The notes below the pieces were generated by a model. That model ran no database searches, was not told the origin of the DNA, and saw only the letters and a list, made by a program, of their open reading frames with translations. Shown here piece after piece: positions 11,436-21,434 of a DNA stretch of 64,000 bases. A program made the translations under genes and the position numbers. Source of the DNA: Abelmoschus esculentus (lineage: Eukaryota > Streptophyta > Magnoliopsida > Malvales > Malvaceae); assembly GCA_035048815.1 (NCBI GenBank), contig JAUCBN010000017.1, forward strand, positions 14,008,936 to 14,072,935. Direction: 5' to 3'. Position 1 is the stretch's first letter, and every line of letters begins with the position of its first letter.

Positions 11436-12428
11436 GTGATTTGTAGGTCGAAGACGAGGTTGAGCCAGAGCTTGAGAAGGATGGACAATTTACTTGAAGA
11501 TTACTCAAACTCTAGAGACGCTGAAATGCAAGAGTTAAAAAGACAGATGAGTGAGCTGAAGACCATGATGATGAACATGACTAAAGGGAAGAGGCACATG
11601 GAAGAAGAGCTGAAAAATGAATGGTACACATACAAATCACCACTTATAATTGGTGTGAGCAAGCCAACCGAAAATGTACCAAACCTAAAACCCGAGAAAG
11701 TCGCAGCGGTCCATGGAAAATCAAAAATGAAAGAAGCATTCTGCCCGATAAAGTCGGTCAAACATCCAGAGCAAAGTTTAGGTTCCAAGACCCTTTTTCC
11801 TAGTTCTTAGAAGGTAGAAAGTGGCAAGAATCGGTTTGAACCAATTCTCATTTCATACAAAGAGTTATATCCTCAGTTGCTAGAAGCTCGGCTAATAACT
11901 CCGTATTTTATCTTATCATTACAACCGTCGTACCCGAAATGGTATGATGCCGATGCTTATTGTGAATTTCTTGATGGAGTACGAGGGCACTCAGTTGAAA
12001 ATTGCAGGGCTTTGAAGCGTAAAGTTCAGTGTCTGGTGAAATGCGGGAAGTTAAAGTTTAGAGAAAAAAGTCAGCCTAATTCAAGGGGCAGACATGAAGT
12101 CCGAGATGAAAATATTTCGAAGAAACAACATCAGTCCGAGTACGAGATTCAGGTAATGCAAGAGAGAGACAACTTGGAAGTAAAGTTACAAACCTTGCAA
12201 TCGGATTACCAAGATCTCGCCAGGAATGTTGAGAAAGAATGTGTAGAAAGTGAAGATGATGACATAAAAGCTACAGCACAAGAGATAGCTCAAGAAATAG
12301 CAAGCTTAGCGGATATGGCGGCAAAATTGAGTCAAAACATCAACCCGGTGATAGATCACAATGAGAAGTTAGCAGGGTTCTTAGAGAAAGTTAAAAAATT
12401 AGGGGTTAAGACTCGCAAATATCTTTAG
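11436..12428 (+). pseudogene. Degenerate Tat internal ORF: His/Cys motif plus coiled coil
   Basis: Broken pieces in neighbouring frames. 11436-11810 encodes a charged helix-rich segment (EMQELKRQMSELKTMM). 11877-12428 begins with a segment resembling the Tat gag/pol linker (YPKWYDADAYCEF, then GHSVENCRALK, the C..H..C zinc-knuckle-like signature) and runs into a coiled coil ending KVKKLGVKTRKYL. That end resembles the C-terminus of DUF7745-type ORF1 proteins, so two Tat modules may have been joined in an order not seen in E2. Stops and frame changes make it non-functional. Confidence 0.6.
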
Positions 12429-12492
12429 CGTTTGATACCTGATGTAATAAATTTTTTTACCTGAAATGAAAGTTATTCAATGATAATCACTC

Positions 12493-13862
12493 TTGGGATC
12501 AATACCTTATTGCATTCATGCATATGTTTATATCATGCCATTATTATTCCATCAATATTGCATTAGCATACATGAATCTAAGGTGGTTGAGGATTCCGAT
12601 GACAGTTGTCATACATTAATAAAAGTTCGAGGATCAGACATCATGGATGAGAACGTGAAAGAAGTTGCAAGTATCCAAGAAAGATTGCAAGAGCATATGA
12701 CAAAGCCTCAACCAAAGGCAAATGATCAAATATCGAAGCCATGTCTAACTATCTACCCGGAAGTATCAAGTTCGAGCATGAATACGTTTTCTTTAGAACG
12801 TGTTGATCAATTGACAAATATGTGTACAGAACTCCAGAAGAAAATTGAGGCAAGTGAAAAAGGGGTGGGCTCTAGGTTTAATGCAGGGAGTTTTGTCTGG
12901 TCCCTAATTTGGTTATCCCAACAAAATTCAAGATCCCTATTTTTGAGAAGTATGACGGATCTAGTTGTCCTAAAATTCACTGGACGATGTATTGTCGAAA
13001 AATGGAAGGATATCTAGATAACGACCAAATGATGATTCACTACTTTCATGATAGCTTGACTGGGCCTGCTGCAACATGGTACAACAGATTGAGTCGAGAG
13101 CAGATTCGAACTTGGGTTGGTTTGGCGAAAGAATTCTTGTGGCAATACAGGTATGTTATAGACTTGGCTCCAGATCGTCGGACTTTACAGAGTATGAGAA
13201 TGAAAGATGATGAGAGCTTTAAGGACTATGCATTGAGATAGAGGGTACTAGTATCTCAGGTGCAACCACACATGATAGAAGAGGAAATGTCTAAAATATT
13301 TCATCAGACCTTGTCGTCTCCTTTCTTCGATAAAATGCTTACGAATTCAAGGGGCAACTTTAAAGATTTTATGGCCCTTGGCGAAGTAATAGAAGTTGGA
13401 ATTCAATAAGGGAAAATTGAACCCAGGATCAAAAGTTCCACAGAAGATAAGAAGCAGAAAGAGGTGAATGAGTGTAATGTTCAAAGTTCCCGAAGACGTA
13501 AAAGGAAAAGATCACCCAGTTCTTCAGGGCGGAAATAGAAGATTCCCCGAAAAAATGCGGATCGGGAGATATTTGGAATGCCTATTGCCGATTTATTTTC
13601 TTATCTTTTTGAAGTTCAATATATTACTCCCAAGCCAATGAAGAAAGCGCCAAGCCCTTTCGCTCAAAGCTATGATCCCAACAATTGTGAGTTTCATATG
13701 GGATTGTCAGGTCATGCTACTAATAAATGTAGGTCTTTACTGGAAGAAATCGAGAAATTGATTGATAAGGGAATTTTGACAGAGGAGTTGGTGCAAAAAT
13801 GGAAGACCAAAGAAAATGATCAAGATGATATGCTCGTTGAAGATTCAGAGCTTCAGGACTAG
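12493..13862 (+). pseudogene. Degenerate gag of E1
   Basis: Frame-shifted remains of a Tat gag. The N-terminal part (12540-12900) is helix-rich. The core retrotransposon gag domain reads in a second frame at 12909-13241 (EKYDGSSCPKIHW, DSLTGPAATWYNRL), and a stop follows after DYALR. Further gag text continues to about 13560. 13578-13862 has an FHMGLSGHATNKCRSLL zinc-knuckle-like segment. The E2 equivalent is 30628-31816. After this point no pol exists. Confidence 0.75.
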
Positions 13863-16260
13863 ATTTTCCAAGATTGTTCAGAGTTATGAAAAGTCTGTCT
13901 TGTTCATGTCTCAATGTCAAGAAAAAGGGTGTTTTTGGGATCAGTTGTGGAGTAATGCTCTGAATCATCCCAGTTGCGTTTTTCTACTCTATATGCATTG
14001 GGGTCTTTTGTAAGGGAGTTTTTTTTTTTTAAATTCATTTGTCAATGATGTTTGTTTCATATGTGTTTTTTTCAAGTGGTAAAAATGTCATATTCTTTGA
14101 TTCTTTGATTCTTTAAATTTTTACTTTTTTGATTCTTTGATTCTTTGTTATGAGTTAATTTTTGAGCACCCATACATATATCATTGATTTCATTCTTTCA
14201 GATATTGAATATCAATTGCGAAATTGATATTAAATTAAATTCGGAGATCAACTTCACTAAGGTGACTCATTAACATTTTACTTAGGCCAAAAGGATGACA
14301 TTAATGAGTGTTCAGGAATCACAGGAAAATCCTAGATAAATTTTGAGTGAATTTCCTCTCAAGCATTGTTGAATAAGGTCTTTGAATGAAGTGATAACCC
14401 AAAACATCATCCAACTGAAGTCTGCTTTGCTTTAAAGACATCCGAGTATGGGATGATATTTAGCATTCCTTGATTTCCCTTCTCAAAGAAAGAAAATAAG
14501 AAAAAAATATCATTTGTTGTCCCCTTTGAACCTGACGTTATTTTTCTTTCGATTCAACCCAAATCAAGGATCACCCCTACGCTGGGGGCAAAAGAAGATG
14601 AAAATGTGTTTCAAAGTGAAATACAAAACCAAGAAAAGAAGCCAAGCTCAAATTGTTGGCACACAAAAAAACGAACGTAAAGTTCAGTGAAATATTTTGA
14701 TGGGATGAACCACTGGAAAAAGTAGTGGTGAAAAGGAAATGACCTCTAGGGTGAAAGCCCCAAAAAAGAAAAAAGGGTTAACCTAGAGTGATCCTCAAAG
14801 AAAAAGTATTTCATCAGAGCATGTTCAGATCAGTGCGACAATGATCCTTGATTTACCACCCTTGAATTATTTGAGCCTATATATCCTTTCTTTGGTAGCC
14901 ATAAACCATAACCCACATTATAAGCCACAAAAGACCATTTTGACCATACACGGACATTGGAACAAGGAGAGTTAGTCTTCAGAATATATCCCGCTTACTA
15001 GGGTTAACCTTTCTTCAAGGATTTTTAGTCTTCTTATGCTTGATCGAGATCAGAAAAGAGAGGAAAATTGGATATGGTGAGCTAGTGAGAAAAAGAGTGT
15101 CACCTAAACGGGGTAGAATTAGAAAATGGGAATGTTTCTCCTGAAAGTCTAATAAATTGGAAAATGGTCACATCCGAGTTGATCTTTGCAAATTTATTCG
15201 AACGCTTTGTTGCACTTGATTTTCAAAGGTCTAATTTTTGTTTTTGTTTGCCATGACAATCAAATTTTTCAATGTTTTCAAAATACTATTTTGAGCATTT
15301 TTGCTTTTCGCTTGACAAACATTTTGCAGATGAATTGATTAGATACAAAAAGTAAAGGATTTCATGGAAATTACTATGATGCAATTAATCCTTTAAGTGC
15401 AGGCAGAACAAGAGGTGAATGATGAATGGTATGACGAGGAACAAATGAAGCTTTGAAATGCCAAAATATCGAACAGCGAAGATGATACAAGTAAACATGG
15501 GGCATTTACGTACGGACTGTGTTATTGCCGATTTTCGTAGTTGTAACGATGAATATTAGTCCAGCTTGGTGAAAGTTCAGGGACTAAGAAAGGTTTAGGG
15601 ATCAGGAGAAAATTCAGGGACCTATTTTGTACACCCTAAATGGTGAAAGTGGGGAAAACTCAGCATGATAAAAGATCAGCAAAGCATTATTGCATGTGAG
15701 ATTTTAGATCAGAATGGACGAGGCAGGAACAAAGTTCATGAACTTATTGCTTCGAGTAACTGATAGCCCATGAGATGTGGGGCAGAATCCGAACTGATTG
15801 GGAAAATCAGTACAAAGTTGTCGATGTGAGATGTCGTCATAACAGAAGAAGGTCCAATGAAGAAGATCAATGTACATTCAAGTGTCCCTCAATGACCACG
15901 GTTCATGTATCATATAGTTAGACATCCATAGGGTAAAACATGCTAACCCATGCATTCAAAACATTTTTTGTTAATTTTTACAAGAATTTGCAAAGCAATC
16001 CAAATCAGGACAAGCAGAGATCTCAGAGGAAGAAAATTTAAGAAAATAAACATTTCAAAAGGTCAACAGAGACCAATACAAATTTTTATTTGAGGAAAAG
16101 ATCTCAACAAAGAGGATGAAGTTAAGCAAGATTTTCCGCTTGAAGATGCGAATTTCAACAAAAATCTTTATTTACCAGATGTTCGAGGGAATTCAGATGA
16201 GAAGAACAACTTCGAATCTCAAAACTTGTTTGAAGGAATTCAACAAGATTTAAAGAAATC
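13863..16260 (+). other. Non-coding 3' section of E1 in place of pol
   Basis: About 2.4 kb without any recognisable protein. It includes a short GATTCTTT repeat run (about 14096-14150) and purine-rich GAAAAGG text. In E2 this position holds protease, RT, both RNase H domains and integrase, so E1 has lost or never had them. Confidence 0.65.
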
Positions 16261-16264
16261 AACT

Positions 16265-16905
16265 ACAACAAGTATTACCGGTAGCCTTTTGGCGTGAGTC
16301 CAGAAAGAAGTGGTGTATTCAACAAGATTTAAAGAAGTCAACTACAACAAGTATTACCGACAGCCTTTTGGCGTGAGTCCAAAAAGAAGTGGTGTAGAGT
16401 GAGGAATTTCGTCTCAAGTTTCACCGCTTACGTTTGAAGAATTTCGAAGTGAGAAGAACAGCTTCAGACTCTTCAGTGGAGGTGGAGAATTTCGTACTGA
16501 GAAGAACAGCTCCATATTCCACTATTAAATCCTCCGGGTCATCAGTAAGTCCTCCGGGCATGATGTTAAATCCTCTGGGTCATCATTAAGTCCTCCGGGC
16601 ATGATGTTAAGTCCTTCGGGCCATCACCTTCGGGAGTGATGATATCGTTTGCATAATCTAGGAGGCAATACGATCCTAAATCCTCCGGATCATCATTAAG
16701 TCCTCTGGGCATGATGTTAAGTCCTCCGGGCCATCACCTTCGGGAGTGATGATATCGTTTGCACAATCGAGGAGGCAATACGATCCTAAATCCTCCGGGT
16801 CATCATTAAGTCCTCCGAGCATGATGTTAAATCCTTCGGGTCATCAGTAAGTCCTCCGGGCATGATGCTAAGTTTGGAGAATTTCAGAAATGAAAAGAAC
16901 AACTT
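16265..16905 (+). repeat. Tandem repeats in the 3' untranslated region of E1
   Basis: Two repeat types. The first, around CCTTTTGGCGTGAGTCCA, occurs twice (16280-16400). The second is built on TCCTCCGGGCATGATGTTAA alternating with TCCTCCGGGTCATCA, plus a longer variant holding GTGATGATATCGTTTGCA and GGAGGCAATACGATCC (16510-16870). E2 has the same two types in the same place (38540-39600) with different copy numbers. Confidence 0.8.
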
Positions 16906-16973
16906 CAAGCTTCAGGGTTTACAGAATTCGTGTTTTTCAGTCTTTGCCCATCTTTTGCTCCGCAACATTGAGC

Positions 16974-16986
16974 AAAGAGGGACAAC
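16974..16986 (+). other. Polypurine tract of E1
   Basis: AAAGAGGGACAAC directly before the 3' LTR, the same position and near-same sequence as in E2. Confidence 0.7.
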
Positions 16987-19171
16987 TGTCAACACGAAAA
17001 AAATTATAAATATAATATATAATAAATAATAAAATATTATAAAAATATATAAAAAAAAGATAATAAAATAAAAAATAATAATAAATAACAGAAAATCAAA
17101 AAATAGTAAAAAAAATGAATAAAAATAGAATAAAATTCAAAAATAAGAGATAAGGGAGTTGAAGATTTTTTGGTTGGTGGAGTGTTTGTAGAGATTTGAA
17201 TTTTGTTTGGAGTTTTTTACTTCAATCAAAAGTCTGAGTTTGAATCCTATAAAAGAAGGAGGATTTTAAGTTTAAAGGGGCAGAGAAAAAACGAAGAGAA
17301 GAGGGAGTTGAGATCAGAATTCAAAGGAGCAATTACAAGCTTGAGTAAGGGGAAGGATTTCAATCGGTGAGGAAGCAAAGAAGGTCGCCGGCGGTAAGTT
17401 TTTTTCCTCTTTAATTTCGGCTTTTTTTATGGATTAGACTCCTAGATTCGAAATTAGTTGTTTTAGACTTTAATTAGGACTTAAAATTAATTTTAAAGAT
17501 TTTAAAAAATTTAATTAGGTTCTAAATTAGAATTTAATTTAGTTTTTAAGAAAACTTTAAAATTAATTTAACCTAGTTAAATTTAATTAATTTAACCCTT
17601 TGAACCTAAAAATTAGACTTGAATTAGGTGTAATTTAGTTCTTAAAATTTTGAAAATTATTTTAATTAATTATTTTAAATTAATTTTAATTAATTTCTAA
17701 AAAATAAGCTTTAAAATTAACTCACCTAAATTAGGTCTAGTTTAGCCTTAAACCTTAAAATATTCACCAAATTAGACTTAAATTAGGCTTACTTTAATTC
17801 TTTAATTTAGAAAATAATTTTAATTAATTATTTTAATTAATTTCTAAAAGATAAGATTTAAAACTATTTAGGTCTAATTAGCCCAAATTTCACCAATTAA
17901 ACTTTGATTAGGTTAAGTTAAATTCTTAAAATGTAGAAAATACTTTAATTAAGTCTCTTAATTAATTTTAATTTCTAAGATAAGGTTTAAAAATTAACTT
18001 AATTAAGTTTAATCCAACCCTAATTAAACCTTTGAACTTAAAATTCACCAAGTTAGATTTAAATTAGATTTTAATTAAGATTTGAAGTTAAGGAAAACTT
18101 AATTAATTTAATTAAAAATCCTAAGCTTTAAAATTAATGTCACACTTAATTAAATCTTATCCTTTGTTCAAGGTTTGCTTCCTAGTCCCTTTGATCTCTT
18201 TCAATACAAGTCCCTTGTACTCGTGAAATTTTGATGTAATGTTGTACACCCATGATTCTAATAAAATTGATGAGTTCCTTTTGACTTGTCCTTTTATTTT
18301 ATTATGTTTTTTGCATGGCATATTTAAGGAGGTCACCTAATAAATATCTAAGTTAATTAATTTAGAGCCCTTTTTAGGAATAGTCGCTTTTATTAATTAA
18401 TTAATTTAATTAGGGAGATAACTTAGTAACATAGCATGTGAATCTTATGTCTCGGATACACTAAAGAGGTTGGTGTTTTGACGCACCATGATGCTGACCT
18501 AGTGAGTTTACCTTGGCATCGAATTCATGTGTTATTAAAACCTAGAATTTTGATAAAATAACTTAGGTTTAGAATTAAATAAAATGGATATGTAAGTAAC
18601 TAGTAACATTAGTAACTTAGGTTTTAAACACTTAATTAATGGAGCCTTTTTAGGATTAGAACTTAAAACGAACAAGATAAAAAACGGTCATGCATTTTAC
18701 TTTAACCTTTTGAGGCGGAAGTTACATTTCTTTAAATTTAGGTGAGGTTTCCTATCTAGAGGACGTCTCGTTCAACTCAAGTTTAAAGGTGATGTAATTT
18801 CTAAATCAAAAGGATATCCAAATTCAAATAATTTTCAATTAACAATGGGAAATTAAATTAATATCTATTTTCAAATTGTCAATGCCACGTAATGTTTTTC
18901 AAGGTACCAATTTTTGGGCGTTTGTAAGGGTCGTCCTTACACGTAACCGACTACCGAACCCTACGTTTTTAAAATGAATCTCTGGTTTATTTTTATGGTG
19001 TCTGGCCTACCTAAGTGGTCGGTGGCGACTCCAAGTCAAATTAAATTTTTAAAATTAAATTATATTTTTTTTCCTAAAATTTGGATTTTTGGTAAAATTC
19101 ACATTTTCAAAAAAATAATAGCCAAGTCATTTTCACCTAAAAATCACGCGTTTTTTAAAGAGTTCGCGACA
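16987..19171 (+). repeat. 3' LTR of E1
   Basis: 2185 bp, uninterrupted. It has TATAAAAG at 17248-17255 and reads straight through the site where the 5' LTR carries the Copia element (GATGAGTTCCTTTTG near 18270), confirming that insertion. A PBS look-alike TGGCGACTCC lies at 19023-19032. It ends at the ATTAA duplication. Confidence 0.9.
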
Positions 19172-19706
19172 ATTAATTTCTCTTTCTCTATTTTTAAAAT
19201 GTCAATTTGAAAGGTTTAATTATAATTGTACGTGTAAAAGTTTTGTTTTTCAAAATTATAATTATTGTATTTTTTAATAAATCTATTTAAAATATATATG
19301 TTTTTACTTTTTTATAAATCTAAACATCAAATTATTATGCTTACGACTTTAAACTTACTCATCACTATATCAATCGTTAAACTATATAAGTTATTTTTAA
19401 AAAATAATATTATATATTTTATCTTTAAATTAGATATATTATGATATATTTTATATTTACTAAAAAATTGTTGGACACAATAATAAAATATATTACATTC
19501 TTAAAAAATTAATTTAAATTTAAACCTTAAAAATAACCTTTTGTTAATTAAAAAATTTGTGAAGCAATATCTAAAATAAGAAGATAAATAATTGTGGTTT
19601 AAATTAAACAATATTTGTTTGTATGGTTTAGAGATTTTGCCAAGCAAAAATGGTAATTTCATACCAAATTTATTATTCTAATTACAACAAATCCAAAGCA
19701 GTCCAA
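19172..19706. other. AT-rich intergenic DNA upstream of the C2 gene
   Basis: No gene or clear repeat is visible. The first five bases are the E1 target duplication. This is the original flank of the ABIL/C2 intergenic space. Confidence 0.5.
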
Positions 19707-19714
19707 TATATAAA
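19707..19714 (+). promoter_or_regulatory. TATA box of the C2-domain gene
   Basis: TATATAAA about 180 bp before the start codon, followed by a C/T-rich leader, as is common for plant promoters. Confidence 0.6.
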
Positions 19715-19890
19715 CGCTAATCCCACTCTCCCTCCGTCGCCTTCACCCTTTCCTTTCCATCATCCTCTGCGCTTGGCATCTACCACCATCGGCGTCTTCT
19801 CGCCGGCGATACCACTCTCGTCGAAATGTCCCTATAACGAAAAGGAAACAAGAAGGGAAAAAGACTGAGAGAGGTAAGGCCTAGGCTGAG

Positions 19891-20640
19891 ATGGAGAACA
19901 ATTACCTTTTAGAGATCACTTTAATGTCGGCTCAAGGGCTCAAGAAAACATCAAAATTCCGTCGCATGAAGACGTATGCCGTCGCTTCCATCGATTCCAC
20001 CGTCAAGCTTCGTACCTGCATCGATCGGGTCGGCGGTCAAAACCCAACGTGGAACGATAGATTCCTCTTCAGAGTTTCACCGGAATTTCTTTACAGTGAA
20101 ATGTCAGGCATGACGATCGAAATCTTTGATGACGGTGTCTTCCGCGATACACTGGTGGGAACCGTCCGGTTGCTAGTGGGTAATATTCTACGTAACGGTT
20201 CATCGCACATCGCCGTGAGGGTTCCTTCTTTCAATGCAGTTCAGATCCGCCGACCTTCCGGTAGGTTCCAGGGTGTCCTCAACGTTGGCGCTTCGGTGCT
20301 TTTCAGTTCAGATGTCCCGGAAATGTACGGCGTCTCCGCCATTAACTTCCGTAATCTGATCGAAGAGTGTCCTAAATCAAAGATCGTGCAGAGATCACAT
20401 TCTAATCTGGGTATCCGTCATGTGCATCCACCCGATAGTCGTGGTCCGATCAAGGAACGACACATGATGGTTATGGAAATGGGTAGAACGAAACATGCAA
20501 GGTCCCCGTCAGATGGTGCCATATGGGGTCCCGGGACGGTGTTTTCGCCTAAAATGGCTTCTCGTTCCGGCCGTTTGGTCGTCGGCGATAACATTGATTA
20601 TCGTAAACCGGTGAGTGTCCGGTCAAAACTGGGTTCATAA
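19891..20640 (+). CDS. C2-domain protein, SRC2-like
   Basis: A single uninterrupted 249-residue ORF with plant-like codon use. Residues 4-115 form a C2 beta-sandwich: LLEITLMSAQGLKK as strand 1, KTYAVASID as strand 2, NPTWNDRFLF as the strand-4 hallmark, and IEIFDDGVFRDTLVGTV. The calcium-loop 'DPY' usually present after strand 1 is replaced by RRMKTYA, and few of the five acidic ligands are visible, so calcium-independent lipid or protein binding seems likelier than classic Ca2+ binding. The C-terminal about 110 residues are basic, Ser/Pro-rich and probably disordered. SRC2-type and BON1-associated C2 proteins act at plant membranes in stress responses; that role is family-based inference. 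The intronless structure and TATA box at -180 support a real gene. Exact orthology is unknown. Confidence 0.88.
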   Translation: MENNYLLEITLMSAQGLKKTSKFRRMKTYAVASIDSTVKLRTCIDRVGGQNPTWNDRFLFRVSPEFLYSEMSGMTIEIFDDGVFRDTLVGTVRLLVGNILRNGSSHIAVRVPSFNAVQIRRPSGRFQGVLNVGASVLFSSDVPEMYGVSAINFRNLIEECPKSKIVQRSHSNLGIRHVHPPDSRGPIKERHMMVMEMGRTKHARSPSDGAIWGPGTVFSPKMASRSGRLVVGDNIDYRKPVSVRSKLGS

Positions 20641-21384
20641 GATCAGGTAAAAACCAACGTATTAGTAACAAACTCGTGGGTTGCTGTTCGTTCGAATGTT
20701 TAGCTCTATGGTGTTTTGCTGAATCTGTTTATCCTCCTCGCCTTCTATGAACAGTTGTAATTTGATTTATGAGTTTAAATAATCTTATTTAATTTATTTT
20801 TTGTTCTATTATATAATATTAAAAACAGATAATATAGTTAAGAAGATGCTAAGTCCTTGGTTGTTATTTTAATATATATATATATATTCGTTTAGGGGAT
20901 TAAAAAAATTAATTATAAGATTGATGTATTTTTTAAATTTATATATCACATTTGAGTTTTAAAATTAAACTTATTATTATTAAAAGAATTTAATTCGGTT
21001 TAATTTAAAAATTATTTCTCAAAAATATTTAAAATCAATGATTAAAAATATAAATAAATAATAAAAATATTATAAGGGAGTTTCAATTAAATTAAAATAT
21101 TTAAATTTTTAATTTGATTAATATATCTTATAAATAAAAATTATAAACCCACCGTAAAATCTATGAATACATAACTCATTAAACACAAATCCCATCACAT
21201 ATTTATAAGTCCGAAACAATGATGTGGTCAACCTCCTTGACTGAGGTTTTAACAGGACGAAGAGGTGGAGATGAAAGTGTGATCTGTGACTATGTTTTAT
21301 ATTTTCTAATTTACTCAACCGGAGTTGGTACATCAGAAAATCTGCATGCACTTGTTACATATAGTCTCTCTAACCGATCGTTAC
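20641..21384. other. 3' flank of the C2 gene
   Basis: Terminator/UTR sequence of the C2 gene followed by AT-rich DNA with a short TA run (about 20873-20886). No other gene is supported. It ends at the boundary of a minus-strand Gypsy LTR. Confidence 0.45.
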
Positions 21385-21434
21385 CTGTAACATCCTCGGT
21401 TTGGTGCCACATCAGGCTTCCGTCTCAAAACTTG

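Larger units (their letters stand above)
3647..19171 (+). mobile_element. E1: non-autonomous Tat-lineage Gypsy LTR retrotransposon
   Basis: The element starts TGTCAACACG and ends GGTTCGCGACA-type sequence (AGTTCGCGACA here), with the 5-bp duplication ATTAA at 3642-3646 and 19172-19176. It has two LTRs (the 5' one interrupted by a Copia element), a PBS at 10086-10104, a collapsed ORF1, degenerate gag-like pieces, a long non-coding 3' section with tandem repeats, and a polypurine tract before the 3' LTR. I found no protease, reverse transcriptase, RNase H or integrase anywhere, so it must have depended on a helper such as E2, with which it shares LTR ends, PBS and 3' repeats. It separates the ABIL gene from the C2 gene. 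Confidence 0.88.

Noticed and set aside
11501..11788. Minus-strand ORF opposite the E1 degenerate gag
   Set aside because: Shadow of the plus-strand coding text.
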